Shown here piece by piece: positions 36,601 to 44,833 of a DNA stretch of 64,000 bases; position 1 is the first letter of the stretch, and each line of letters starts with the position of its first letter. A program made the translations under genes and the position numbers. The notes beneath the pieces were generated by a model. It saw only the letters and a program-made list of their open reading frames with translations. It did not search any database and was not told where the DNA came from. Source of the stretch: an uncultured Alistipes sp. (GTDB taxonomy: Bacteria > Bacteroidota > Bacteroidia > Bacteroidales > Rikenellaceae); the NCBI GenBank assembly GCA_910587675.1, contig CAJUMU010000007.1, positions 1 to 64,000 on the forward strand, read 5' to 3'.

Positions 36601-36797
36601 GCCCCGACCGCGTGATGATAAAGGGCGACCGCGTGACGGTGGTCGACTACAAGTTCGGCGCGGACAAGCACAAAGCCCATCTGCGGCAAACGGGAGAGTA
36701 CATGCGGCTCATCGCCGAAATGGGATACGGACAGGTGGAGGGGTACGTATGGTATCTGTCGCTGGGCGAGATCGTGAAGGTCGAAATACCGACATAA
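33684..36797 (+). CDS. AddA-like UvrD-family helicase-nuclease
   Basis: A 1037-residue motor subunit of the AddAB/RecBCD-type end-processing enzyme. Walker A is SASAGSGKTYRLA (~7-19). Other helicase motifs are TFTNKATEEMKSRI, FMIDEFQDTS (Walker B), VGDVKQSIYRWRGGD, LSDNYRS, TTIHKSKGLE and MLYVALTRAKEALYVF. A C-terminal PD-(D/E)XK domain follows (NTGILMHGILNEA ... DRVTVVDYKFG). It starts four bases after the AddB-like stop. Both subunits carry a nuclease domain, as in AddAB rather than RecBCD. Confidence 0.9.
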   Translation: MRAQILSASAGSGKTYRLAYKFVHDTIKYYRDKPYLYRAILAVTFTNKATEEMKSRILKEINDLIVRPADSSYMADLKRDLGFDEAEIVKRARSIQTKILHDYSRFTILTIDKFFQRILRAFIRELGIDLNYNIEIETSTVLTRSADSLIDDITGDDTLRQWIMEFAQEKIDDNSQWDIRRDLLALGRELFNEQSRQTVMNSTSKEELQKAIREAEKRSARARADMKAAAEKALEIMDRAGVCPTDFAGKSRSFAKYFSAIAAGDVKEPTATARQRAASPDGWAAKGSAAQAAAPELQPLLAEICDTFDRNRRLWSTLPLVKSTYRSYALLQDIYKRVRDLCEEEGIMLLSETKYILSRFVAGNDAPFIYEKTGNRFERFMIDEFQDTSIREWENFVPLLQNAMSQSEDTSVLIVGDVKQSIYRWRGGDWRILQQGVRKALGDADTELRILSDNYRSLPRIVEFNNTAMARVVERDNADLDAALLKAAERGSLSRSGYDDLRGTLRSAYEGHAQTPRRKSRNEGYVRIETFEQTPPLVECIESIIARGYSYNDIMILYRKASDGLRTARILLEYKRRNNTFNIMTQDALIVGNAPVSSFVTSVMRLSQDPNDSISRAVMNDYLGRDYDAPLAEDDRATLARISQLTPEEAFEKIVLEYRLDLRHDEIAYLQALHEQIAAFCAAKVADIQLFLAAWDEKGSAKALSVEKSDSTIELTTIHKSKGLERKVVVIPYCNWSLDPAVNDNIVWAAPDEKGDPLASVGRFPVEYKSAMSDSIFSDEYYREKVYSHVDNVNMLYVALTRAKEALYVFIPQTERHNTGRLLWEVVRQDADPSTPERVEYGAPEPPEPENKKSDGVMSVLLEEYPTSDARMTLRLPSQRYFEDGAASLAPRNTGILMHGILNEATDAADAERRIGEARAAGRLSDGQAEELAATIRRELNRPEVAKWFAPDFWDEIRNENDIISGAVIGTRRPDRVMIKGDRVTVVDYKFGADKHKAHLRQTGEYMRLIAEMGYGQVEGYVWYLSLGEIVKVEIPT

Positions 36798-36816
36798 TTT
36801 CGTTATCTTTGTTTCC

Positions 36817-38508
36817 GTGTATCGCAGAATCGTAAATATAATCCCCTCGGGTTACGGACGCCGCGGCGCGGCGTTGATCGCCACGCTGCTCGCGCGGGCC
36901 GCGCTCAACTTTTTCGGCATCGCCGCGCTCGTCCCCCTGCTGGTGCTCATCCTCGACGGCGAATCCCTGCGCTCGCATCCGACGCTCGACCGAATATACC
37001 AGTCCCTCGGTTTCGGCGACTACCGCATCTTCGCCATTGCGACGGCGGCGGCCGCCGTCGCGGCCATCGTGCTGAAAGGGGCGATAAACATGTCGCTATA
37101 CCGCGTCGAACGCGATTACGTTTACGATATCTACCGCGATCTGTCGCGACGGCTCTACATAAGCTACTGCCGCCGCGGACTCGCGTTCGTTCGCCGCAGC
37201 AACTCGACGGAGTTGTCGCGCAACGTGAATTTCGTGTGCCTCAACTTCGCCACGGGGGTATTGCGCCCGCTCGCGACGATAGTCGGCGAGACGTTTCTGC
37301 TCCTGCTCGTCGCGGGCGCGACGCTCGCGTACGATCCCGTCGCCGCGCTGTTGCTCGCGGGGGCGTTCATTCCCGCCGCCGCGTTGTATTATCGACTCGT
37401 GAAACGCCGCATGAGCGACTGCGGCAGGGCGGAGAACGAAGCCATGCGCGAGAAGTTCCGCAGCGTGGCGGAGAGCTTCGGAGGATATGCCGACGCGGAG
37501 ATCTGCAACGCCTTTCCGCGCATGCTCGCCGATTTCGACCGCTCCACGGAACGGCTCATCGGGATGCGGAAACGCAACGCCGCGATGGCGGCCTTGCCGC
37601 AGAGCGCGACGGAAACGGCCGTGACCGTCGGTTTGGCGGCATTGGTAGTCGCGGGCGCGTACATGCGCGGAGGCGAGATCCGAATCGTATTCGGACTATT
37701 CGCTTTAGCCGCCGTACGTCTCGCGCCCTCGGTGCGCAACATCCTCGGCGCGCTGGCAACAATACGTTACAACCGCCATACGATAGACGTTCTGTCCGAA
37801 GCGTCCGATGTCGGTGACCTCGAACGCAATGACGAAAGGCTCCCTTTGCGGCGCGAACTGTCATTGCGCGGCATAACTTTCGGATACGACGACGCGACAC
37901 CCGTCCTGAAGGACTTTTCGCTGCGCATTCGCCGCGGCGAGCGCGTCGGAATAAAAGGCCCGTCGGGAGCGGGAAAATCGACGCTCCTGAACATCATGGC
38001 GGGGCTGTTGGAGCCGCAAGGCGGCGAAATGCTCGTCGACGGCGCAAGGCTGGACGACTCCAACCGCCGCGCATGGCAGAACTCGGCGGGATACGTGCCG
38101 CAGAATGTATTCATCGCCGACGCCACGCTGGCCGAGAACGTCGCTTTCGGAGAGAATCTCCCCGATGCGGAGCGTGTGGCCGAGTCGCTCGAAGCGGCGG
38201 GCCTCGCGGAGTTCGCGCGCAACCTGCCCGAGGGGATCGACACCCTTGTCGGCGAATCGGGATGCCGCGTATCGGGCGGCGAGCGGCAACGGATCGGTAT
38301 CGCCCGCGCGCTGTATCGACGTCCCGACATTCTCTTTCTCGACGAGGCGACTTCGGCTCTCGACCGAGAGGCTGAACTTGACATACACGACACCTTGGCC
38401 CGTCTGTCGGGACGCGACAAGGAGTTGACCATAGTCGCGATAGCCCACGACGAGGCCTCGCTGGGCTCCTGCGACCGCATAATCGAAATAGGAAAAGAGC
38501 ATGTATAA
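36817..38508 (+). CDS. ABC exporter, fused permease and ATPase
   Basis: A 563-residue half-transporter. The membrane domain covers ~1-310 and the ATPase ~330-563, with Walker A GPSGAGKS, Q-loop GYVPQNVFIADATLAENVAFG, signature VSGGERQRIGIARAL, Walker B DILFLDEATSALD and a His-containing switch IAHDEAS. No C39 peptidase precedes the membrane domain. The start is GTG at 36817; a -7 box TATCTTTG (36804-36811) lies so close that the mRNA would be nearly leaderless. It overlaps the following HprK-like gene by eight bases. The three-gene set resembles exporter modules of Bacteroidetes peptide (RiPP) loci; the substrate is unknown. Confidence 0.88.
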   Translation: MYRRIVNIIPSGYGRRGAALIATLLARAALNFFGIAALVPLLVLILDGESLRSHPTLDRIYQSLGFGDYRIFAIATAAAAVAAIVLKGAINMSLYRVERDYVYDIYRDLSRRLYISYCRRGLAFVRRSNSTELSRNVNFVCLNFATGVLRPLATIVGETFLLLLVAGATLAYDPVAALLLAGAFIPAAALYYRLVKRRMSDCGRAENEAMREKFRSVAESFGGYADAEICNAFPRMLADFDRSTERLIGMRKRNAAMAALPQSATETAVTVGLAALVVAGAYMRGGEIRIVFGLFALAAVRLAPSVRNILGALATIRYNRHTIDVLSEASDVGDLERNDERLPLRRELSLRGITFGYDDATPVLKDFSLRIRRGERVGIKGPSGAGKSTLLNIMAGLLEPQGGEMLVDGARLDDSNRRAWQNSAGYVPQNVFIADATLAENVAFGENLPDAERVAESLEAAGLAEFARNLPEGIDTLVGESGCRVSGGERQRIGIARALYRRPDILFLDEATSALDREAELDIHDTLARLSGRDKELTIVAIAHDEASLGSCDRIIEIGKEHV

Positions 38509-39370
38509 CGATTATGTCATAGCCGACAGACGCATACGGTTCGTCGGTCCGCAATCCGATCTCGCGGCGGCGGGGTTGCGCAGTTTCGCGCCGTTCGCCG
38601 TCGAATACGATCCCGAGGCCGAAACGGCGGTCGAAATAGAGACGGGCCCGTATAACGGTGCGCCGAATTTCGAAGAGCTGACGCGCTTCGATTTCGGCGA
38701 GGAGGAGACAGTATGCCGATTCGGACGCATCGGAAACGAATACGTACTTGTCATAGGAGAGGAGCGGCGCGGGCGCGGAGCGACATTCGTTTACGACATC
38801 GACGAGCGAAAGATGAAGTGCGACATCGGAACACGGCTCCCGTACGTAAGATTCGGACTGTGGTTCATGGCGAACATAGCCCTCGCGCCCCATCTCACCG
38901 CGGCGGTGCACGCCTCGGCGATCGTCCACAACGGCGAAGCCGTCGTGTTCCTCGGAGAGTCGGGCACGGGAAAGAGTACTCACGCGAAATTGTGGCGCGA
39001 AAACATCGAAGGGGCCGAACTCCTCAACGACGACAGTCCCTTCGTCGCGGTCACTGACGGTCGTCCCGTCGCATTCGGATCGCCGTGGAGCGGCAAGACT
39101 CCGCGTTACAAAAACGAACGCTACCCTCTCCGCGCCGCGGTGCGTCTGAGTCAGGCGCCGCACAACTCCATCCGTCGGCTGCGCGGGGCACGGGCCGTCG
39201 GAGCGTTGTTGCCGTCGCTGCCGCCCGCATTCGCTTACGACGACCGACTGGAGAACCTCATGCTCGACACTCTCTCGGCAATCGTCAACGCCGTGCCCGT
39301 TTATCATTTGGAGTGCCGCCCCGACGCGGAGGCGGCGCGATTGGTTCACGATACGATTTTCGGTATATGA
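38501..39370 (+). CDS. HprK-like P-loop kinase of peptide-maturation type
   Basis: A 289-residue protein whose C-terminal half matches the HPr kinase/phosphorylase fold: HASAIVHNGEAVVFLGESGTGKSTHAKLW (Walker A GESGTGKS and preceding His), LLNDDSPFVAV and PWSGKTPRYKNE. It lacks the N-terminal HprK domain, and no HPr gene is nearby. Stand-alone HprK-like kinases of this sort occur in lasso-peptide and other RiPP clusters of Bacteroidetes and Proteobacteria beside ABC exporters and signal-peptidase-like proteins, as here. It overlaps both neighbours, which implies one functional unit. Kinase activity and substrate are inference. Confidence 0.75.
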   Translation: MYNDYVIADRRIRFVGPQSDLAAAGLRSFAPFAVEYDPEAETAVEIETGPYNGAPNFEELTRFDFGEEETVCRFGRIGNEYVLVIGEERRGRGATFVYDIDERKMKCDIGTRLPYVRFGLWFMANIALAPHLTAAVHASAIVHNGEAVVFLGESGTGKSTHAKLWRENIEGAELLNDDSPFVAVTDGRPVAFGSPWSGKTPRYKNERYPLRAAVRLSQAPHNSIRRLRGARAVGALLPSLPPAFAYDDRLENLMLDTLSAIVNAVPVYHLECRPDAEAARLVHDTIFGI

Positions 39371-39816
39371 AGAAAGAGGTTGCGAACGATATCTTTTTCG
39401 CTGAAGTGGAGCGATTGTTGGCTCGGGGAGAGAGCGTCACCATGCTCGTAAGAGGCGACAGCATGCGCCCCCTGCTGCGCGACCGCATCGACCGCGTGAC
39501 GATACGACGCCACCGCCCGCACGAGATCGCGAAGGGGGCGATACTGCTCTTTCGCCACGGAGGCGCGTACGCCATGCACCGCGTAAAGGCCTGCGCGGGG
39601 AGTGAAGTCATATTGGCGGGAGACGGAAACTGCGGCGCGACGGAACGCGCGCGGTGCGAGGATATAATCGCGATAGCGGTATCGATCGCAAGGCCCGACG
39701 GGAAGATCATAAATTGCTCCGACCGCCGTCTGCGGATCGCATCGGCCGCTTGGCTCATGCTGCCTCCGTTCGCGAGGCGGTGCATACTCGGAATTACGAA
39801 ACGTTTAAAAACATAA
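39367..39816 (+). CDS. S24/S26-family peptidase-like protein
   Basis: A 149-residue protein with a LexA/signal-peptidase fold. The catalytic Ser32 lies in MLVRGDSMRPLLRDR, and YAMHRVKACAG supplies His71 in place of the bacterial Lys, the Ser-His arrangement seen in ER/archaeal-type signal peptidases. GDGNC (85-89) matches the conserved GDxN box. There is a weak C-terminal hydrophobic segment (AAWLMLPPFARRCILGI) that could anchor it. ATGA overlap with the HprK-like gene. A leader-processing role with the neighbouring exporter is plausible. No LexA DNA-binding domain is present. Confidence 0.7.
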   Translation: MKKEVANDIFFAEVERLLARGESVTMLVRGDSMRPLLRDRIDRVTIRRHRPHEIAKGAILLFRHGGAYAMHRVKACAGSEVILAGDGNCGATERARCEDIIAIAVSIARPDGKIINCSDRRLRIASAAWLMLPPFARRCILGITKRLKT

Positions 39817-39820
39817 CGAC

Positions 39821-40300
39821 ATGGATTTAAGAATCGGACACGGCTACGACGTACACGCGTTGGCCGAGGGGTTGAGACTGGTGATAGGCGGCGTGGAGAT
39901 AGCGCACGAGAAAGGGTGCGTCGCCCACTCCGACGGCGACGTGGCGATCCACGCCATCTGCGATGCGCTTCTCGGCGCGTTGGCTCTGGGCGACATAGGC
40001 AAACTTTTTCCCGACACATCGGACGAATTCAAGGGCATAGACTCGAAAATACTGCTGCGGCGCGTGGTGGAGGTCGTCGGGGAGCGAGGATACGCCGTAT
40101 CGAACGTCGACTGCACCATAGCCATGCAGCGACCCAAACTGCGCCCGCACATCGACGAGATGAGGCGCGCGCTGGCCGAGACCATGGGAGTCGGGATCGA
40201 CAGAGTGTCGGTAAAAGCAACCACGACGGAGCGTATGGGATTCGAGGGACGCGAAGAGGGAGTATCGGCGCATGCCGTGGCGTTGGTTTGCAAGCCGTAA
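39821..40300 (+). CDS. ispF: 2-C-methyl-D-erythritol 2,4-cyclodiphosphate synthase
   Basis: A 159-residue enzyme of the MEP isoprenoid pathway that cyclises CDP-methylerythritol phosphate to MEcPP. The zinc ligands are in RIGHGYDVH (Asp10, His12) and HAICDALLGA, and the product-binding HSDGDV and KATTTERMGFEGREEG(V) segments are present. Full length. It lies four bases after the peptidase-like gene. Its stop is followed at once by a structured repeat and terminator. Confidence 0.97.
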   Translation: MDLRIGHGYDVHALAEGLRLVIGGVEIAHEKGCVAHSDGDVAIHAICDALLGALALGDIGKLFPDTSDEFKGIDSKILLRRVVEVVGERGYAVSNVDCTIAMQRPKLRPHIDEMRRALAETMGVGIDRVSVKATTTERMGFEGREEGVSAHAVALVCKP

Positions 40301-40302
40301 AT

Positions 40303-40396
40303 GCGACTCGCACGAGTCGCGCGGGCCGCAGCCTCCCCCCGCGGAGGCCCGCTATTCGCATTCGCTCAGGCGCGAGCCCCGCAGGCTGCGGACCCC
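40303..40396 (+). repeat. ~94-bp structured intergenic element, copy 2
   Basis: GCGACTCG/CGAGTCGC hairpin, then GCGGGCCGCAGCCTCC, a CCCGCGGAGG hairpin, a variable centre (ATTCGCATTCGCTCAGGCGC), and CCGCAGGCTGCGG pairing back to the start. Nearly identical core to the minus-strand copy at 23241-23333. Confidence 0.82.
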
Positions 40397-40406
40397 GATA
40401 GACGAT

Positions 40407-40437
40407 AAAGCCGCGACGAGATGATCGTCGCGGCTTT
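40407..40437. terminator. Bidirectional terminator
   Basis: A perfect 13-bp stem (40407-40419 and 40425-40437) with a 5-base loop, between converging ispF and the DUF4251 gene; A-run on one side, T-run on the other. Confidence 0.88.
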
Positions 40438-40460
40438 CAACAGAGTCGATACAATCGAAT

Positions 40461-41015
40461 TTAATATATCCTCGTGATGGTTCCCGTATACTGCACGGGG
40501 TTATACCACGTATTGGATATGGTAAGCGTCGCGCTGCCGTGGCGAGAGTTTATCTCGAACGTGAAGGTATACTCGATCGAGGCATAGAGATAGGTCTTGA
40601 ACGATACTACCCAACCCTCCTCGGTCTGCTTCGTCACGAAATCGGAGACGCTCGGCATACCCGTATTCAGCAACACGTAATGGTAGGGAGGCACATAGCC
40701 GACATAGTACGGCAGGCAGACATCCAGCGATCCGCGCCACAGAGTGACGGTATAGACGGGATTGGTCAGGAATTTCATCGAACCCGCGGGCATCTGCTGC
40801 ACCGTCTGGGGATTGAATTCGAAGTTGTGAGAGAGCACGACGGAGTCGATATACTTCTCGAATTCGGCGAGACGTTCGGCGCGCTTTTCTGCACGCTGCT
40901 CGTGCGTCATCTTTCTGAGATCTTCGCGACTCGTCTGGGCGGCAGCCTCGTTCACGCAAGGGCCGCAAAAGGTACACATGAGAGTGCACGTCATTAAAAA
41001 CATCAGTCGTTTCAT
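40461..41015 (-). CDS. Secreted DUF4251-family protein
   Basis: A 184-residue exported protein with an N-terminal signal (MKRLMFLMTCTLMCTFCGPC) ending near NEAAAQ. After a charged helix (REDLRKMTHEQRAEKRAERLAEFEK) comes the DUF4251 beta domain: FEFNPQTVQQMPAGSMKFLTNPVYTVTLWRGSLDVCLPYYG-like, then FEINSRHGSATLTISN....YTGTI. The family is common in Bacteroidetes and has no known function. A Cys in the signal region could be a lipobox (TFCGPC) but the context is weak. Convergent with ispF. Confidence 0.78.
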   Translation of the reverse strand: MKRLMFLMTCTLMCTFCGPCVNEAAAQTSREDLRKMTHEQRAEKRAERLAEFEKYIDSVVLSHNFEFNPQTVQQMPAGSMKFLTNPVYTVTLWRGSLDVCLPYYVGYVPPYHYVLLNTGMPSVSDFVTKQTEEGWVVSFKTYLYASIEYTFTFEINSRHGSATLTISNTWYNPVQYTGTITRIY

Positions 41016-41057
41016 AGCACAAAGGATTTATGCCCGAACGACTTTCAAAATCCTTGC

Positions 41058-43889
41058 CTAAACTCCCATCCTCCGCAAAAATTCGCCCGTCGCGCTCTCC
41101 GCGCACATCGCTATCTCGTGCGGCGTGCCCGTAGCGACGACGCGGCCGCCGCCCGCGCCGCCCTCGGGACCTATGTCGATTATATGGTCGGCGACCTTTA
41201 TGACATCCAGATTGTGCTCTATGACGATAGCCGTGTTGCCGCGGTCGACCAGTTTGTTTATCACCTCCAGCAACTGACGTATATCCTCGAAATGCAATCC
41301 CGTGGTAGGTTCGTCGAGGATGTAGAGCGTACGTCCCGTGTCGCGCTTCGACAACTCGGCCGCCAGCTTGATGCGCTGGCTCTCGCCGCCCGAAAGCGTG
41401 GTGCAGGGCTGCCCGAGGGTCAGATACCCCAACCCCACGTCCTGAATGGCTTTCAACTTCTGGTAGATGGAGGGGATATTGGCGAAAAACTCGACGGCGA
41501 TGTTCACGGTCATGTTCAGCACCTCGTCGATGTTCTTGCCCTTGTACTTCACCTCCAGCGTCTCGCGGTTATAGCGGTGCCCGCCGCACGCCTTGCAGGT
41601 GACGTAAACGTCTGGCAGGAAGTTCATCTCTATGGTCTGCACGCCCGCGCCGCGGCACTCCTCGCAACGGCCGCCCTTTACGTTGAACGAGAAGCGGCCC
41701 GCCTTGAACCCGCGGATCTGCGCGTCGGGAGTGGCTTCGAAGAGTTTGCGGATATCGGAAAAGACGTTGGAATAGGTGGCCGGATTGCTTCGCGGCGTGC
41801 GCCCGATGGGCGACTGGTCCACCACGACCAGCTTGTCGATGTTCTCGATCCCCTCCACAGAGTCGTAAGGCAGCGGATTGTCGTACGAGCGATAGAGTTC
41901 GCGGCTCAGCACGGGACGCAGCGTCTCGTTCACCAAAGTCGACTTGCCCGAACCGCTCACGCCCGTCACGCAGATGAATTTGCCCAACGGAAACTCCGCG
42001 TCGACGCCCTTGAGGTTGTTGCCGCGGGCGCCGCGCACCACGATGCTTTGGCCCGAACCCTCGCGCAGCTCGGCGGGAATCTCGATCCGGCGTCGGCCGC
42101 ACAAATAGTCGGCCGTGATCGAATCCGAACGCAATATGTCGTCGAACGTTCCCGCCGCCACGATGCGCCCGCCGCGACGGCCCGCCTTGGGCCCCACGTC
42201 GACGATATAGTCGGCCGAACGCATCATATCCTCGTCGTGCTCCACAACGATCACCGAGTTGCCCGCATCGCGCAGCTCCTGCAACGTGCGGATCAAACGA
42301 CGGTTGTCGCGCTGGTGCAAACCGATGCTCGGCTCGTCGAGAATGTAGAGTACGTTCACCAGTTTCGAGCCTATCTGCGTCGCGAGGCGTATGCGCTGGC
42401 TCTCGCCGCCCGAGAGCGAACGCGACGAACGGGCCAGCGAGAGATACCCCAACCCCACGTCGAGCAGGAAACGGAGACGCTCGCGGATCTCCTTCACGAT
42501 CTCCTGCGCTATCTTCCACTCCTTGGCGTTGAAATACTCCTCGGCATGCGACATCCACTCCGCGAAATCGGTTATGGACATGGACGACACTTCGGCTATG
42601 TTCTTTCCGCCGATGCGGAACTGCAAAGCCTCCTTCTTCAGGCGCGTACCGCCGCAGACGCTGCACGGGCAGTACATGAGGAACTGCTCGCGCCACTTTT
42701 GGCCGCGCTTCGAATCATCGTCGTCGGTCGTGGAGTCGACATACTCGGCTATGCCCTCCCAAGGTATCATGCGACGCCCCGAGACGGACGAAAACTCCGA
42801 CAAGTCGACCGTGAGGGGTTTGGGATCGCCGTACAGAATGGCGTTCATACCCTCCTCGGATACGGAGCTCACGGGATCGTCCAACGTGAAGTCGTAACGT
42901 CGGCCCAGCATCGTCAGCAGGGCGAACAGCTTGTTGTTCTTATACTTTCCGATGGGTTCGATCGCGCCGTCGCGCAACGAACGGTTATCGTCGGGGATGA
43001 TCTTGCGGATATCGAACACCGCCTCGACGCCCAGACCGCTGCATCGCGGGCAGGCTCCCTGAGGCGAGTTGAACGAGAAAGTGTGCGGCGCGGGATCCTC
43101 GAAAGCGACGCCCGTCGAGGGGCACATCAGATGGCGCGAATAGTAACGCAGCCCCTCGGCTTCGTAATCGTACAGAGCCATCGTGCCCTTGCCCTGACGC
43201 ATGGCCTCCTTGAGCGAGGTCATGACGCGTTCGCCCGAATCGGCGGAGACGACCAGACGGTCGACGACCAGATCGATGTTGTGTATCTTGTAACGGTCGA
43301 GCTTCATGCCCCCCGCGATCTCACGGATCTCGCCGTCGATGCGCGCATAGATGTATCCGCGTTTGGCCAGCGACTCGAACAGTTCGCGATAGTGGCCCTT
43401 GCGTCCCTTCACGATGGGAGCCATGAACGCCACGCGGCGGCCCGCGAAGCCCGTGAGGATCAGATCGCGGATCTGCTCGTCGGTATAATGCACCATCTCC
43501 TCGTCCGTGACGGGCGAATAGGCGCGCGAGGCGCGGGCATAGAGCAGACGGAGGAAATCGTTGATCTCGGTGACGGTGCCTACCGTCGAACGGGGATTCT
43601 TGTTGGTCGTCTTCTGCTCGATGGCCACCACGGGGCTGAGTCCCGTGATCTTATCCACGTCGGGACGCTCCATGGTGCCGACGAACTGTCGGGCATAGGT
43701 CGAGAGCGTCTCCATATAGCGACGCTGCCCCTCGGCATAGATCGTGTCGAAAGCGAGCGACGATTTGCCCGATCCCGACAATCCCGTGATAACCACCAGC
43801 GAATTGCGCGGAATCTCGACATCCGCATTCTTCAGATTGTGGACGCGCGCGCCCGTAACCGTTATCTTGTCTTCCCCCTTGATTGCCAT
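41058..43889 (-). CDS. uvrA: Excinuclease ABC subunit A
   Basis: A 943-residue nucleotide-excision-repair damage sensor with two ABC ATPase modules: Walker A VVITGLSGSGKSSLAFDTIYAEGQRRY and VTGVSGSGKSTLVNETL, signatures LSGGESQRIRLATQIG and LSGGESQRIKLAAELS. Zinc modules CPRCSGLG and CEECRGAGVQ....CKACGG are present, and the interdomain LSPVVAIEQKTTNKNPRSTVGT is canonical. Full length. The transporter gene lies 37 bases upstream on the same strand, so they may be cotranscribed. Confidence 0.98.
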   Translation of the reverse strand: MAIKGEDKITVTGARVHNLKNADVEIPRNSLVVITGLSGSGKSSLAFDTIYAEGQRRYMETLSTYARQFVGTMERPDVDKITGLSPVVAIEQKTTNKNPRSTVGTVTEINDFLRLLYARASRAYSPVTDEEMVHYTDEQIRDLILTGFAGRRVAFMAPIVKGRKGHYRELFESLAKRGYIYARIDGEIREIAGGMKLDRYKIHNIDLVVDRLVVSADSGERVMTSLKEAMRQGKGTMALYDYEAEGLRYYSRHLMCPSTGVAFEDPAPHTFSFNSPQGACPRCSGLGVEAVFDIRKIIPDDNRSLRDGAIEPIGKYKNNKLFALLTMLGRRYDFTLDDPVSSVSEEGMNAILYGDPKPLTVDLSEFSSVSGRRMIPWEGIAEYVDSTTDDDDSKRGQKWREQFLMYCPCSVCGGTRLKKEALQFRIGGKNIAEVSSMSITDFAEWMSHAEEYFNAKEWKIAQEIVKEIRERLRFLLDVGLGYLSLARSSRSLSGGESQRIRLATQIGSKLVNVLYILDEPSIGLHQRDNRRLIRTLQELRDAGNSVIVVEHDEDMMRSADYIVDVGPKAGRRGGRIVAAGTFDDILRSDSITADYLCGRRRIEIPAELREGSGQSIVVRGARGNNLKGVDAEFPLGKFICVTGVSGSGKSTLVNETLRPVLSRELYRSYDNPLPYDSVEGIENIDKLVVVDQSPIGRTPRSNPATYSNVFSDIRKLFEATPDAQIRGFKAGRFSFNVKGGRCEECRGAGVQTIEMNFLPDVYVTCKACGGHRYNRETLEVKYKGKNIDEVLNMTVNIAVEFFANIPSIYQKLKAIQDVGLGYLTLGQPCTTLSGGESQRIKLAAELSKRDTGRTLYILDEPTTGLHFEDIRQLLEVINKLVDRGNTAIVIEHNLDVIKVADHIIDIGPEGGAGGGRVVATGTPHEIAMCAESATGEFLRRMGV

Positions 43890-43926
43890 AATTCAACCTT
43901 TGCGTTCCGCACCCGACTCCGCACCG

Positions 43927-44721
43927 TCAGAACATGGTGAGCAGCGAGTGCAAAATATCCTGCAAAGATAATAAACCCACCAGATCGGCAAAACAGATGA
44001 GCAAAATAATCAATGTAAAATATCGCACGAACTTCACGCCCCACGCCATGGCGAAATGAGAAGCGAACACGGCTCCTATGACATTGCCCAAACCGTGCCA
44101 CAGTCCGTAAGTGTAATCGACCTGACCGTTGAGCATGAATATGGCGAGCGAGAAGGGCGTGGCGACGAAGATCATGAAGCACTTCACCACGTTGGCGGTT
44201 ATAATGTCGAGCTTCATCGACCAGATGGCGACCGCCAGCACGGCATAACCCAGACCTATGTAGATATATCCGCCGTAAAAGCCCAGCAGCAGGAACCAGA
44301 TGTAGTGATAGAACTTCAGTTGCAGGGGATGGCCGCCGTGGATGTGGGGGTGTTTGTGGCTTCGGTCGAAGATCATGTATACCAATACCACGGTGAGCAC
44401 CACGGACATACAGATCTTGAACACAGTGTCGCTGATGTGGGTCGCCACCATCGAGCCCGCTATGTTGCCCACCACGGCGGGAATCGACAGCTTTATGCCG
44501 CTGCGCACGTCGAGCATGCGTTTGCGCAGGAAAGCCACCGACGAGGTGAGATTCTGCAACACCACGGCGATACGGTTGGTGCCGTTCGCCACGCCGACGG
44601 GCAAGCCCAACACCATGAACAACGTCATGGAGATGATCGATCCCCCGCCCGCGAGAGTATTGATTATGCCAACCACGACACCCGAAAGGACAAGCACTGC
44701 TATTATGGTAATTCCGCTCAT
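43927..44721 (-). CDS. TSUP-family (TauE/SafE) anion transporter
   Basis: A 264-residue polytopic membrane protein with about eight helices and the family's glycine-rich opening VLSGVVVGIINTLAGGGSIISMTLFMVLGLPVGVANGTNRI. It has a repeated second half (LGFYGGYIYIGLGYAVLAVAI). TSUP proteins export or import sulfite, sulfoacetate or related organosulfur anions; the substrate cannot be read from the sequence. It lies just upstream of uvrA. Confidence 0.88.
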   Translation of the reverse strand: MSGITIIAVLVLSGVVVGIINTLAGGGSIISMTLFMVLGLPVGVANGTNRIAVVLQNLTSSVAFLRKRMLDVRSGIKLSIPAVVGNIAGSMVATHISDTVFKICMSVVLTVVLVYMIFDRSHKHPHIHGGHPLQLKFYHYIWFLLLGFYGGYIYIGLGYAVLAVAIWSMKLDIITANVVKCFMIFVATPFSLAIFMLNGQVDYTYGLWHGLGNVIGAVFASHFAMAWGVKFVRYFTLIILLICFADLVGLLSLQDILHSLLTMF

Positions 44722-44833
44722 AAGTCACTCGTATTTGCCGGCAGCGCGACACCCGTCGCCGCCCGATTCATAAAGATAATGCAAATCGGGATAAAACGAA
44801 AATTTCGCGCCGTTTTTTCAACCGAATACGAAA

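Noticed and set aside
41118..43940. 940-residue plus-strand open frame
   Set aside because: Antisense to uvrA across its full length; a codon-bias artefact.
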